Shown here: piece after piece, positions 24,348 to 33,853 of the stretch | Position numbering within the stretch: position 1 is the stretch's first letter | Layout: the number at the start of each line of letters is the position of its first letter | From: Clostridium drakei | Lineage (GTDB): Bacteria > Bacillota > Clostridia > Clostridiales > Clostridiaceae | Assembly (NCBI RefSeq): GCF_000633595.2 | Contig: NZ_JIBU02000027.1 | Coordinates: 141,307-205,306, forward strand | DNA: 64,000 bases | Direction of reading: 5' to 3' | Made by a program: the position numbers and the translations under genes | Notes under the pieces: generated by a model | The model's input: the letters and a program-made list of their open reading frames with translations, nothing else | The model's database searches: none | Told to the model about the DNA's origin: nothing

Positions 24348-25118
24348 ATGTTTGCAGAAGAACGCCAAAAAAAAATATCAGAATTGTTAAAAGAACAAAG
24401 TAGTTTAAAAGTAAATGCATTAACAGAAATATTTAATGTTTCTGAATCTACTATAAGAAGAGATTTACAAGAGATGGATGAAAAGGGTCTTTTGACTAGA
24501 ACTCATGGAGGAGCAGTTAGCTTACAAAGTACTAGTTTTGAACCTTCTTTTAAAGAAAAAGAAATAGAAGGTCACGATGAAAAAGTTATTATAGGAAAAA
24601 TTGCAGCTTCTATGATAAAAGATGGGGATACAATTTTACTGGATTCAGGAACTACAACTTTAGAAGTAGCAAAACACATAACTGCGCATGGAGTTACGGT
24701 TATAACGAATTCCATAGATATATCAGCTGTTCTGGCGAATAATGAAAATATAGACCTTATTGTTACTGGTGGAAGCTTGAGATTTACTACAAGAGCTATG
24801 GTTGGCTCTATAACTGAAAATGTATTAAAAAATTTTAGAGTTGACAAAGCCTTCATTGGAACTAATGGTATATCAATAGAAGAAGGTGTCACAACTCCTA
24901 ATTTTATAGAAGCTCAAACTAAAAAAGTTATGATGAATGTATCAAACAAAGTTATTGTTTTAGCTGATAGTTCTAAATTTAATAAAGTATGTTTTTCCGT
25001 TATAAGCCCTATAAGAGCTGTATCTTCCATTATAACAAGTGGAAATTTAAACAAAGAAACTTTAAAAAATTTTGAAGATGCTGGAGTTGAAATAATTTGT
25101 ACTGAACAGGAGGAATAA
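24348..25118 (+). CDS. fruR: DeoR-family regulator of the fructose operon
   Basis: A 256-aa DeoR/GlpR-type repressor. The N-terminal helix-turn-helix reads 'SLKVNALTEIFNVSESTIRR' then 'DLQEMDEKGLLTRTHGGAV'; the sugar-phosphate sensing domain has 'ILLDSGTTTLEVAKHI' and 'DKAFIGTNGI'. As first gene of a fruR-fruK-IIA-IIBC run it most likely senses fructose 1-phosphate and represses the operon. The ATG at 24348 (MFAEERQ) is standard for the family; an upstream in-frame TTG at 24327 is not used. Confidence 0.88.
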   Translation: MFAEERQKKISELLKEQSSLKVNALTEIFNVSESTIRRDLQEMDEKGLLTRTHGGAVSLQSTSFEPSFKEKEIEGHDEKVIIGKIAASMIKDGDTILLDSGTTTLEVAKHITAHGVTVITNSIDISAVLANNENIDLIVTGGSLRFTTRAMVGSITENVLKNFRVDKAFIGTNGISIEEGVTTPNFIEAQTKKVMMNVSNKVIVLADSSKFNKVCFSVISPIRAVSSIITSGNLNKETLKNFEDAGVEIICTEQEE

Positions 25119-25120
25119 AT

Positions 25121-26059
25121 GTGATAATAACAGTAACTTTGAATCCTGCTCTAGATAAAACTATTACATTAAATGGATTAAGTGTTGGAAATGTAAATAG
25201 AGCAATTAACACAAGACAAGACATTGGCGGAAAAGGTATAAATGTTTCGAAAGTTTTAAAAAACTTTCATGTAGATTCTTTATGCACAGGTTTTTTAGGT
25301 GGTAACCTTGAGAGTGTGTTTATCCAAGATTTAAAAAAAAGGGAATTAAGTAATGAATTTATCCATATTAAAAATGAAACAAGGACAAATATTAAAATAG
25401 TGGATAGTTTAAGTAATACAAATACAGATATAAATGAGCCAGGTCCAAATGTTAGTGAATATGAACTTGAAACATTTATAAATAAATTTAAATCCATATG
25501 TAATAAAGGAGATATTATAGTTTTATCAGGTGGAGTAAGTCCATCCTTGCCAGATGATATCTATCTACAATTAACAAAAATAGCAAAAGCAAAAGAAGCA
25601 CTAGTGATTTTAGATGCAAGCGGAAATCTTTTGGAACAAGGTATAAAGGCTTGCCCTGATATTATTAAGCCTAATGATGATGAACTACAAAAATTATTAA
25701 AATTAAATGATGACTCTGATGAAAGCATTATAAATGCAGCTAAACAATTAAGCAGCCAGGGAATATTAAAAATTATGATTTCACTTGGAGAAAAAGGCGG
25801 ATTGTTCGTAACAAAAAATGGGGTATATAAATGCCATGGACTTAAGGTTCCAGTAAAAAGTACTGTAGGTGCTGGAGATTCAATGGTAGCAGCTATAGTT
25901 TACAGCTTATTAAACAATTATAGTGATGAAGAAACTTTAAAATTTGCAACAGCCTGTGGTGCAGCTTCTGTAGCACTTGATGGCACTCAGGCTTGTACTT
26001 TAGAACAGGTAAAGGAATTATTAATAGATGTTAAATGTGAAATTAAGGAGGAATTTTAA
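25121..26059 (+). CDS. fruK: 1-phosphofructokinase
   Basis: A 312-aa PfkB-family sugar kinase that phosphorylates fructose 1-phosphate to fructose 1,6-bisphosphate. Seen are 'TLNPALDKTI' at the N-terminus, 'GGKGINVSKVLKNF' (about 38-51), and the ATP-binding/catalytic signature 'STVGAGDSMVAA' with catalytic Asp near residue 252. GTG start with AGGAGG 7 bp upstream, 2 bp after the fruR stop; the IIA gene starts immediately after its stop. Confidence 0.9.
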   Translation: MIITVTLNPALDKTITLNGLSVGNVNRAINTRQDIGGKGINVSKVLKNFHVDSLCTGFLGGNLESVFIQDLKKRELSNEFIHIKNETRTNIKIVDSLSNTNTDINEPGPNVSEYELETFINKFKSICNKGDIIVLSGGVSPSLPDDIYLQLTKIAKAKEALVILDASGNLLEQGIKACPDIIKPNDDELQKLLKLNDDSDESIINAAKQLSSQGILKIMISLGEKGGLFVTKNGVYKCHGLKVPVKSTVGAGDSMVAAIVYSLLNNYSDEETLKFATACGAASVALDGTQACTLEQVKELLIDVKCEIKEEF

Positions 26060-26503
26060 ATGGCAACAAAGGATATGTTTTCAAAAAATAGAATGTGTTT
26101 TGATTTAAAAGCAACTAATAAAGGTGAAGTCATAAAGGAATTAATAGAAATTTTATATGAGGATGAAAAAATAACTGACAAGGAAAAATTTAGACAAGCT
26201 GTTCTAAAAAGAGAAGAAGAATTCTCAACTGGTATAGGTATGGGAATTGCAATACCACATGGGAAAAGTGATACTGTAAAGGAAGCTTCCATAACTTTTG
26301 GAAGAAGTAATAAGGGGATAGATTATGAATCTATGGATGATAAGCCAGCCTACCTATATTTTCTTATTTCTGTTCCAGAAGAATCAAGTGACATTCACTT
26401 AAGAGCATTAAGCGAAATTTCCAGAAAGCTTATGCACACTGAAATAAGAGAAAAGTTATTTAAAGCTGAGAGTTTTGAAGAATTCATAAAAGTTTTTGAA
26501 TAA
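26060..26503 (+). CDS. PTS fructose transporter subunit IIA
   Basis: A 147-aa PTS EIIA type-2 (fructose/mannitol) domain as a separate protein. The phosphorylated His is in 'GIGMGIAIPHGKSD' (about residue 65). It takes phosphate from HPr and passes it to the IIB domain of the next protein. Directly abuts fruK. Confidence 0.9.
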   Translation: MATKDMFSKNRMCFDLKATNKGEVIKELIEILYEDEKITDKEKFRQAVLKREEEFSTGIGMGIAIPHGKSDTVKEASITFGRSNKGIDYESMDDKPAYLYFLISVPEESSDIHLRALSEISRKLMHTEIREKLFKAESFEEFIKVFE

Positions 26504-26523
26504 ATAATAGAGGAGGAAAAATT

Positions 26524-27924
26524 ATGAAGTTAGTAGCAGTAACATCTTGTCCAACTGGTATAGCTCATACTTATATGGCAGCGGAAGCTCTTCAAATGGC
26601 AGCAAAGGAAATGGGACATGAAATAAAGGTTGAAACTCAAGGTTCTGTAGGTGCTGAAAATGTAATTACAGGGCAGGAGTTAAAAGAAGCAGATGCAGTT
26701 ATAATTGCAGCAGATACGAATGTTGATATGTCAAGATTTGAAGGCAAAGCAATGGTAAAAGTTTCAGTTAAAGATGCAATTAAAGATGCAAAAGGTCTTA
26801 TAAATAGTGCTTTGGCTGCTAAACCAGCAGAAAGAAAAGCTGATACAAAAATGCCAGTAGTTGAAAAGAAAGAGAAAACAGGTGTGTACAAGCACTTAAT
26901 GACAGGTGTATCCTTCATGATACCATTTGTTGCAGCTGGTGGTCTTTTAATAGCTTTAGGTTTTGCTCTTGGTGGAATTTATGTTTTTGACTGTCCAGGA
27001 ACTCTTGCAGAAGCGTTATTTAACACAGGTAAGGGAGTATTTGCTCTTATGCTTCCAGTTCTATCAGGATATATTGCTTATTCAATAGCTGATAGACCAG
27101 GTATTGCAGCTGGTTTTGTAGGTGGTTCTCTTGCAAGTGGAGCAATTTATAGTGGACAATTCTTAGCTAATCCGCCAGCAGCTGGCAGCAGTGGATTTTT
27201 AGGTGCTTTAATCACAGGTTTCTTAGCAGGTTATATAGTTTTAGGCTTAAAGAAGATTATTAAACTTCCAAAAACATTAGAAGGTTTAATGCCAGTTTTA
27301 ATATTACCATTATTTTCAGTAGCACTAATTGGTTTAATATACTTATTTATTTTAGGCGGTCCTCTTATAGCTATAAATACGGCTTTACTAGCTTGGTTAA
27401 AAGGCTTGGCAGGTGCAAATGCAGCAGTTCTTGGTTTAATTCTTGGATGTATGATGGCATTTGACATGGGTGGTCCAGTTAATAAAGCAGCTTATGTTTT
27501 TGGTACAGGTACAATAGTAGCAGGTGGTTCTCCAATAATGGCAGCAGTTATGGTAGCTGGAATGACTCCTCCACTTGGAATAGCTTTAGCTTCAACAGTA
27601 CTAGCTAAAAAGAAATTTACAGATGCAGAAAGAGAAGCAGGAAAAGCAGCTTGGGCACTTGGATTATCCTTTATAACAGAAGGTGCTATACCATTTGCAG
27701 CAGCAGATCCATTAAGAGTAATACCTGCAAACATGGCAGGCTCTGCAGTTGCAGGTGCAATATCAATGATACTGGGTTGTAAACTTGCAGTTCCTCATGG
27801 TGGAGCATGGGTTTTAGCAATTCCAAATGTTGTAACAAATCTTGGTGGATACTTAATTGCTTTAATAGCAGGTACTGTGGTAACAGCTGTGATACTTTCA
27901 GTAATTAAGAAAAACATTGAATAG
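26524..27924 (+). CDS. fruA: PTS fructose transporter subunit IIBC
   Basis: A 466-aa membrane permease. The N-terminal IIB domain has its phospho-Cys in 'TSCPTGIAHTYMAAEAL' (Cys9), followed by an Ala/Lys linker (about 100-120) and the multi-pass IIC domain with 'VAAGGLLIALGFALGG', 'MAFDMGGPVNKAAY' and 'ITEGAIPFAAADP'. It imports fructose as fructose 1-phosphate, the substrate of the upstream kinase. AGGAGG precedes the ATG. Confidence 0.92.
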   Translation: MKLVAVTSCPTGIAHTYMAAEALQMAAKEMGHEIKVETQGSVGAENVITGQELKEADAVIIAADTNVDMSRFEGKAMVKVSVKDAIKDAKGLINSALAAKPAERKADTKMPVVEKKEKTGVYKHLMTGVSFMIPFVAAGGLLIALGFALGGIYVFDCPGTLAEALFNTGKGVFALMLPVLSGYIAYSIADRPGIAAGFVGGSLASGAIYSGQFLANPPAAGSSGFLGALITGFLAGYIVLGLKKIIKLPKTLEGLMPVLILPLFSVALIGLIYLFILGGPLIAINTALLAWLKGLAGANAAVLGLILGCMMAFDMGGPVNKAAYVFGTGTIVAGGSPIMAAVMVAGMTPPLGIALASTVLAKKKFTDAEREAGKAAWALGLSFITEGAIPFAAADPLRVIPANMAGSAVAGAISMILGCKLAVPHGGAWVLAIPNVVTNLGGYLIALIAGTVVTAVILSVIKKNIE

Positions 27925-27944
27925 ATATAAATATTAGTTTTAAG

Positions 27945-27974
27945 AGCTGCCTTACAATAGAAAGTAAGGCAGCT
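27945..27974 (+). terminator. terminator of the fructose operon
   Basis: Perfect 11-bp stem AGCTGCCTTAC (27945-27955) with GTAAGGCAGCT (27964-27974), 8-nt loop, followed by a weak ATATTTA tract. Confidence 0.65.
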
Positions 27975-28012
27975 ATATTTACTTATTGTGAGTTTAAATT
28001 GACTTAGCTTGG

Positions 28013-29143
28013 TTATAATATAAGTTTTTTCACATGTACATCCTTTGTTTCTGCTAAATTTATAAACTCAGATCCAACAGAAATTAACGGACATGTTAAA
28101 TTGTTATAGTCAATTTTTAAAATTGTGCCTACCTTTTTGGTATTCAATAAAACTTTCTCACCAACATAAAAACTGCTAATATTTTCAATGAATACTTTAC
28201 AAAAGTTGTAATCCAATTTTCCTAAACTTTCACTTTTTATTGTTTCAAGAGCTTCAAAAGGAGATCTTCTTTTTTTATATATTCTGTTGGAGTTTATGGC
28301 TTCAAATATATCTGCAATTGCAATAATTTTGGCAAAATTATGTATTCTTTCTTCCTTGAGTTTTAGTGGATAACCTGAACCATCCAATCTTTCATGATGC
28401 ATTAGTATCCCCTGAAGAACATCTTCAGGAACAGAAGGTATTTTTTTCATAAATTCATATCCAAGTATTGGATGCAGCATTATGTGTTTGAATTCTGATG
28501 GAGATAATTTTGTACTTTTATTTAAGGTTGAGCAATCCAATTTGGTTTTTCCAAAATCATGTAATAAAGCTGAATAAGTTAGTAATTCTAGTTCTGATCC
28601 ACTTAATCCTAACCACTTACCAAGCATAAAAGATAGTATGGACACATTAACAGAATGCCTGTATAAATAATCTCCTCCACTGCCATAAAGAACTATATTT
28701 TTCACAACTGGTGCTGGATAATGAAGATCCATCTGTATATCCATTGAAAGTTTCTTTATTTCCTTTATAATGTCATCAGCTTTATAATTTATATTTGTAA
28801 ATAATTCTCCAAGCACTCTTGTATATGCTTGAAAATACATTTCAACTCCTAAAACATTTTGATTTGATCGTATATTGACATTTTTAGATTTATTATGTAC
28901 AGGAAGCATAATATCAATGTTTTTATATCTTTCTGGATTAAATATTTTTACATCGTCTTTTATAGAAAAATCCTCCAATAATTTCTTTAATTTTTCTATA
29001 AGCCTATCCGTAAGCTTTACATCTGAAGCTATGAAAACCTTATCATTCAATTTAATCTCTTCTGCAACCACCATGCCAGGCTCTAATTTATCTATAGGTA
29101 CAGCTATTTTACCAGGTATTTTATCCAAATCCAATTTTCTCAT
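28013..29143 (-). CDS. HD-GYP domain phosphodiesterase
   Basis: A 376-aa cytoplasmic protein. The N-terminal region (1-110) has no recognised motif beyond a short 'VPIDKLEPGMVVAEEI' opening typical of this group. The HD-GYP domain carries 'HSVNVSILSFMLGKW', 'ALLHDFGKTKL', 'HPILGYEFMKKIP', 'HHERLDGSGYP' and 'IAIADIFEAINSNR', so all metal-binding residues and the GYP signature are present. Expected activity: hydrolysis of cyclic di-GMP. Monocistronic, convergent with the fructose operon. Confidence 0.9.
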   Translation of the reverse strand: MRKLDLDKIPGKIAVPIDKLEPGMVVAEEIKLNDKVFIASDVKLTDRLIEKLKKLLEDFSIKDDVKIFNPERYKNIDIMLPVHNKSKNVNIRSNQNVLGVEMYFQAYTRVLGELFTNINYKADDIIKEIKKLSMDIQMDLHYPAPVVKNIVLYGSGGDYLYRHSVNVSILSFMLGKWLGLSGSELELLTYSALLHDFGKTKLDCSTLNKSTKLSPSEFKHIMLHPILGYEFMKKIPSVPEDVLQGILMHHERLDGSGYPLKLKEERIHNFAKIIAIADIFEAINSNRIYKKRRSPFEALETIKSESLGKLDYNFCKVFIENISSFYVGEKVLLNTKKVGTILKIDYNNLTCPLISVGSEFINLAETKDVHVKKLIL

Positions 29144-29296
29144 CTCCTTCTATACATTACAATATATTAAAATGTTATTCTTATAAGTAAATTGATTACT
29201 AAAATGTATAGTATAAAAATTATTATTATACTAACTTTCGTCATTTTTGCTAATATACTGAAGGACATTGTTATAATTTTTTATAAAAAATATGAT

Positions 29297-30853
29297 TTAA
29301 AATTTAACATATCCCAAGAAGCTTAAAATACGAAAAGAAAGATTAATATGAAATATAACATTACTGTCTTTTAAGTTAATTTGTAGAGTATCCTGGATCT
29401 TTTGAAGACGGTATTTTATGGTATTATAGTGTACATTCATAATAGCTGATGTTTTTTGTATATCATAATTATTTTGAATATAAGTATAAAGGCTGAGGGC
29501 ATAGAAGGTTCCGTTTTCCTTATCATCATCAATCAATTTCAAAATAGAAGGATCACAGAATTCTTCTATTTTTTCTTTAAAAGAGCAGGCTTCAAACAAA
29601 TGATAGATAGCATAGTCATTATAAAAATAAAGACTTTCCTTTCTATTTAGCTTGTACCCTAGTTTAGCAGCCTTAATTGACTGCATATGAAATTTAGGAA
29701 TTTCGACTATATTGTGAAAACATCGGCTGACCCCGACAATAAGTTGATTATCTGATAACAATTGCATAAAAGAATTATGTAAATCGCTATCGATTATTGG
29801 TTCATTGGTATTTTTTTTATTAACTAGTGTAACTATATGATCATCATATAAAACTGTATGGTAATGATTAAAAATGCTGTTAATTAATCCTTTCATGTGG
29901 TACAGTTTAATTGTTAAATCGGGAACATGACTTTTTATATAAAAATTTAAAATGTAATAATTAGTATATAAGTGACACTTAAATTGAATATCTATTTCTT
30001 CAATGGAAATTTGTGAAATCATATCTCCTTTTAGTAGACTTATCATTAACGTTTCAATAGGAGATTCCGGTATAAAAAAACTGTATTTGCTTTTTTCTAC
30101 TGCTAGTGCTAGAGTGTTACAAATTGTAGGAAGGAGCATTATATCATTCTTAGTGATTTTTTTGTTATATTCTAATATTTTAAGATAAGCAATTACAGTG
30201 TTATTTAAACGTATTCTTGAAATAATTTGTTTGTGTTTTAAAGTGCTGGTATTCCACATAATGTCTGAAGTTATGGTGTTTTGTACTGTCAAGTTTAAAT
30301 TTCGTTGATTTATGTATTTTAAAGGTATATGTCCAGTTGTAATATAATCTTTCCATACAGGCTCATCTATACTATCGTCAAAACCTGAATAATTTATCAA
30401 ATATAAAAATGAATCTGCTAGAAGCAGTGGATTTCCAAGAAGTTCTTCACAAATGTCTAGAATTTGTTTCACATTTTTCCCATTGTTTAAAGCATGAAAC
30501 AGTTTTTGAGTACAATTTGTTTCATATTCGCTGTGGAAAAATAAATCTTGAAGTTCATTAAAGATTTTTGTCTTGCTTATACTTTGATTAATTGAAATAT
30601 AATTTACCATTGGATTATTCTTCAAATACTTAGGTACATGTGAATTAGTAAAAAATAAAAAATTTACAATTTTATTAAAAGAAATATTTGGAGATATTTT
30701 CGAAATGTTTACTAAATATATATCTTTTGAATTTAATGATAAAATACTGTTGTTAAGAAACTTACAACATCTTACATAGGAATCACGTTTAATTCTAAAA
30801 TCAGCGTTATACCTTACCAAATCATTAGCAATTTCACTCATTAGAACTGACAT
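29297..30853 (-). CDS. PucR/CdaR-family transcriptional regulator
   Basis: A 518-aa regulator with a long sensory N-terminal half and the PucR-type C-terminal helix-turn-helix 'NNYDIQKTSAIMNVHYNTIK' followed by 'YRLQKIQDTLQINLKD'. Such proteins usually control neighbouring catabolic genes. It is divergent from the URO-D methyltransferase/MFS operon, separated by a 329-bp spacer containing a palindromic repeat, so it probably regulates that operon. Ligand unknown. Confidence 0.82.
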   Translation of the reverse strand: MSVLMSEIANDLVRYNADFRIKRDSYVRCCKFLNNSILSLNSKDIYLVNISKISPNISFNKIVNFLFFTNSHVPKYLKNNPMVNYISINQSISKTKIFNELQDLFFHSEYETNCTQKLFHALNNGKNVKQILDICEELLGNPLLLADSFLYLINYSGFDDSIDEPVWKDYITTGHIPLKYINQRNLNLTVQNTITSDIMWNTSTLKHKQIISRIRLNNTVIAYLKILEYNKKITKNDIMLLPTICNTLALAVEKSKYSFFIPESPIETLMISLLKGDMISQISIEEIDIQFKCHLYTNYYILNFYIKSHVPDLTIKLYHMKGLINSIFNHYHTVLYDDHIVTLVNKKNTNEPIIDSDLHNSFMQLLSDNQLIVGVSRCFHNIVEIPKFHMQSIKAAKLGYKLNRKESLYFYNDYAIYHLFEACSFKEKIEEFCDPSILKLIDDDKENGTFYALSLYTYIQNNYDIQKTSAIMNVHYNTIKYRLQKIQDTLQINLKDSNVIFHINLSFRILSFLGYVKF

Positions 30854-31081
30854 AATTTATCCCTCTCATTGTAAAGAATTCAATTTAATTATAATTCATT
30901 GATATGTTTCTAGCAACAGATTGATTGTGAAATTTTGCAAAAACTTGTTAATGTTTTCTAAAAATGTAACATTGAACAAATGTTTAAACTTTGATAGCAT
31001 TAATACTGAAGAAAAATAAAATACCATAGACTTTTTATCAAAGGAGTTTATGAAAAGGTATAGGGTATCTTAAAATTTTAT

Positions 31082-31160
31082 AATCAAGTAATTCTAAGAC
31101 TTAGATGTGGAAAGGTATTCATCACAGTAAATTCCACCTGAGTCTAAGAATCACTTGATT
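31082..31160 (+). repeat. dispersed palindromic repeat, copy 2 (longest)
   Basis: The most complete copy: outer arms AATCAAGTAATTCTAAGACT (31082-31101) and AGTCTAAGAATCACTTGATT (31141-31160) are inverted repeats with two mismatches; inner arms GTGGAA/TTCCAC continue the stem. Ends 23 bp before the ATG of the methyltransferase gene, so it would form a large hairpin in that mRNA leader. Confidence 0.8.
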
Positions 31161-31182
31161 AATTTATAAGGGGGTTATTATC

Positions 31183-32292
31183 ATGAAAAGTAATGAGAAA
31201 TTGTATAATGAGCATCTGGAAAGAATTAAAAAGAATATTGCAATGCAAAAAACGGACAGGACTCCTATTATGCTTCATGCAGGGGCATTTTTACTAAGGT
31301 ATGCTGGGGGAAAGCTATGTGAATTTGTAACAGATAATGAGGCGGCAGAAGATAAAGTAGTGCATTCATTAAAATCTATAGGTGATATAGATTGTGTAAT
31401 TACTCCAGTTCGATTACCAACAACAAGTGGGTTGGGTTATCTTTCAGCTGCAAGAGTGCCTGGGCGTGAACTTAAAGATGATGTACAGTGGCAGATAGAT
31501 GAAATTGGTAAGATGACTGAAGAAGATTATGACACCATCATTGATAAAGGCTGGAATTACTTTTATAAAGACTTTTGTGAAAAAAATCTGAAAAGTGCAT
31601 ATGATGATATGAAATATTATGGAACTATTGCTGATAAAATTGCAAAAAAATATACAGAGGCAGGTTGTGTTATGCTGACAACTGCAGCGACAGGAGGACC
31701 ATTTACTGTATTTAGTGGAGCGCGTACTATACCTAAATTGATGAGGGATATGCATAGAATGCCTGACAAGGTTAAAGCGGCATTTGATGTATTTATGGTG
31801 GATAAGTTAAATGATTTAAGAAAACAAATACGTGAGAAAAAACCACTTGCTGTATTTTTAGGTGGAGGCCGTGGAGCAGGAGACTTTTTATCTATGAAAG
31901 ATTTTGATTGCTATATGTGGAAGTACATGAAGCAGAATATAGATGTAATTCTTGAGGAAGGATCAAACATTTATTTTCATATGGATTTGGATTGGAGTCG
32001 TTTCTTGGATTACTTCCTTTGTGTTCCTAAGGGAAGAGCAATTTTCCATCCTGACAGTTCAACTGATATATTTAAAGCTAAGGAAGTCCTTGGTGGGCGT
32101 ATGGCTTTTATGGGAGATGTTTCACCATCGCTTCTATCATTGGGAACACCAGAAGAAGTATACGATTACAGTAAAAAACTTGTAGATGAATTCTCACCAC
32201 AGGGATTCTTTATGGCTGCAGGCTGTTGTGTTCCTCCTAATTCAAAACCTGAAAATGTTAAAGCCATGATTGCAGCTGCAATGGGCAAATAA
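31183..32292 (+). CDS. URO-D-fold methyltransferase family protein
   Basis: A 369-aa protein of the uroporphyrinogen decarboxylase/MtaA-like superfamily. Typical parts are 'KTDRTPIMLHAGAFLLRYAG', a central 'ATGGPFTVFSGART', 'NIYFHMDLDWSRFL', 'GRMAFMGDVSPSLLSLGTPE' and the C-terminal 'AAGCCVPPNSKPENVKAMI', where Cys supplies a zinc ligand in the methyltransferases. In anaerobes such proteins move methyl groups between substrates and corrinoid proteins. No corrinoid protein is adjacent, so the exact reaction is open. GGGGG precedes the ATG; the MFS gene follows after 39 bp. Confidence 0.82.
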   Translation: MKSNEKLYNEHLERIKKNIAMQKTDRTPIMLHAGAFLLRYAGGKLCEFVTDNEAAEDKVVHSLKSIGDIDCVITPVRLPTTSGLGYLSAARVPGRELKDDVQWQIDEIGKMTEEDYDTIIDKGWNYFYKDFCEKNLKSAYDDMKYYGTIADKIAKKYTEAGCVMLTTAATGGPFTVFSGARTIPKLMRDMHRMPDKVKAAFDVFMVDKLNDLRKQIREKKPLAVFLGGGRGAGDFLSMKDFDCYMWKYMKQNIDVILEEGSNIYFHMDLDWSRFLDYFLCVPKGRAIFHPDSSTDIFKAKEVLGGRMAFMGDVSPSLLSLGTPEEVYDYSKKLVDEFSPQGFFMAAGCCVPPNSKPENVKAMIAAAMGK

Positions 32293-32331
32293 TAATGAAA
32301 GGGAATCTATATAAAAGGAGATGAAGAGAAT

Positions 32332-33516
32332 ATGGGTGAAAAGAAATATGGCTTGACAGTAAAAATTGCTGTATTAACTTTAGCTGCTATGTTATATACA
32401 ACAAGTATGACTACACCAGCACTTGGCGAAATAGCAAGAGCATTTCCTAATGTAAGTCCAACTGTGGTTAAGCAGATTTCAACTATACCATCTTTAATGA
32501 TGATTATATTTTCTTTGGTGCCGGGACAGTTGGAACGTTTTATATCCAAGAAGTCGGTAATATATTTAGCACTTATACTATCATTTATGGGAATCTTACC
32601 TGCTTTCTTTGGAGGTATGACTTTAATATTGGTCAGTAGAATTTTATTTGGTGCTGGTCATGGAATGTTATTTCCTTATGCTGCATCTATGATAGCTTAT
32701 TTATTTGAAGGCGAAGAAAGAAATGCATTAATGGGATATAAGACTTCTGTAGGAGCAGTTTCTGGTATAGTATTCCAGATGCTTGGCGGTATTTTGGCTA
32801 TGTACAGTTGGAGATATGCTTTTCTTGGATTTCTGCTTATAATACCATCATGTTTAATGATAATGTTTATGCTACCTGAACCAGAAAAAAAATCAAATGC
32901 AGCTGAAAAAATAGTCTCAAAAGAAAAAGTATCTATGAATACTTATATAATTGCTGTATTAAATATGCTGTTAAATGTTCTGACATTTTCCTTTATGACC
33001 AATGTATCTATAGTAATGGTATCAGGTAAGGTAGGAAATGCTGCTCAAGCTGGTTTTGTACTTACATTATTTACTGTTGGTTCTTTTATTGCATCTATGA
33101 TGTATGGCAGAATTATATCAAAAATATTTAAAAAGTTTACTATTGTTCTTGCAGTTGGATTGTATGGATTATCATTTCTTTTGCTAGTAAGTGTAAACAC
33201 ATATTCAATGTTTTGTGTAGCTGGTATTATTTATGGGCTTGGGTTTGGAACTTTTAATCCAGAAATTGTTATTAAGGTAATTAAAAGCTCATCAGCACCT
33301 GCAGCAATTTCAACGGGTATTCTTTTTGCACTACAAGGGTTGGGACAATTTTTATCACCATTTGTTTTAACAGCTATTACTAAATTGCTTAGAATTAGCA
33401 GTATAAAGGCAGCATGGAATGTTTCAGCAGTATGTGTTTTAGGTGCTGCTATAATTCTATGCTTAGTATTGGCTTTTAGAAAATCAGAGAAACCGCCATT
33501 TACTGAAGCAAAATAA
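32332..33516 (+). CDS. MFS transporter
   Basis: A 394-aa permease with about 12 membrane segments, the MFS 'GHGMLFPYAASMIAYLFEGE' region of helix 4-5, a cytoplasmic central loop (EPEKKSNAAEK) and 'GFGTFNPEI' in the second half. Operon position after the URO-D methyltransferase suggests that it imports that enzyme's methylated substrate. AAAGGAG upstream. Confidence 0.88.
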   Translation: MGEKKYGLTVKIAVLTLAAMLYTTSMTTPALGEIARAFPNVSPTVVKQISTIPSLMMIIFSLVPGQLERFISKKSVIYLALILSFMGILPAFFGGMTLILVSRILFGAGHGMLFPYAASMIAYLFEGEERNALMGYKTSVGAVSGIVFQMLGGILAMYSWRYAFLGFLLIIPSCLMIMFMLPEPEKKSNAAEKIVSKEKVSMNTYIIAVLNMLLNVLTFSFMTNVSIVMVSGKVGNAAQAGFVLTLFTVGSFIASMMYGRIISKIFKKFTIVLAVGLYGLSFLLLVSVNTYSMFCVAGIIYGLGFGTFNPEIVIKVIKSSSAPAAISTGILFALQGLGQFLSPFVLTAITKLLRISSIKAAWNVSAVCVLGAAIILCLVLAFRKSEKPPFTEAK

Positions 33517-33655
33517 TGAATAAGATCATCATAGTTTGCAACAAAGCACAGCAGAGTATTGATTTCTGTAAGGAATAATTAAGCATGAAACATCTATATA
33601 TTTTGATGTACAAAGTCAATTAAAAGTGATATCTTTTGCTATGATTTTGGCAATA

Positions 33656-33693
33656 AAAACCTATACTTTAACAAGAGTTTTAGTATAGGTTTT
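33656..33693 (+). terminator. terminator after the MFS gene
   Basis: Perfect 12-bp stem AAAACCTATACT (33656-33667) with AGTATAGGTTTT (33682-33693), 14-nt loop, then ATATTTATTT. Closes the methyltransferase-MFS operon. Confidence 0.75.
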
Positions 33694-33853
33694 ATATTTA
33701 TTTGGTTGTACATTATAAAATTTGAACTTTTTATACAGAAAATATATAATAAAACTACATAGGAATTTTATGGTTGCAAATTATTATTTTACTAAATTTG
33801 TAATATCTTTTGATGGATTACATTTTAATAAACAGAAAGGAAAGTACATAATT

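Noticed and set aside
33722..33853. N-terminal extension of the ABC ATPase
   Set aside because: Open by chance; the family N-terminus and the ribosome binding site both point to ATG 33854.
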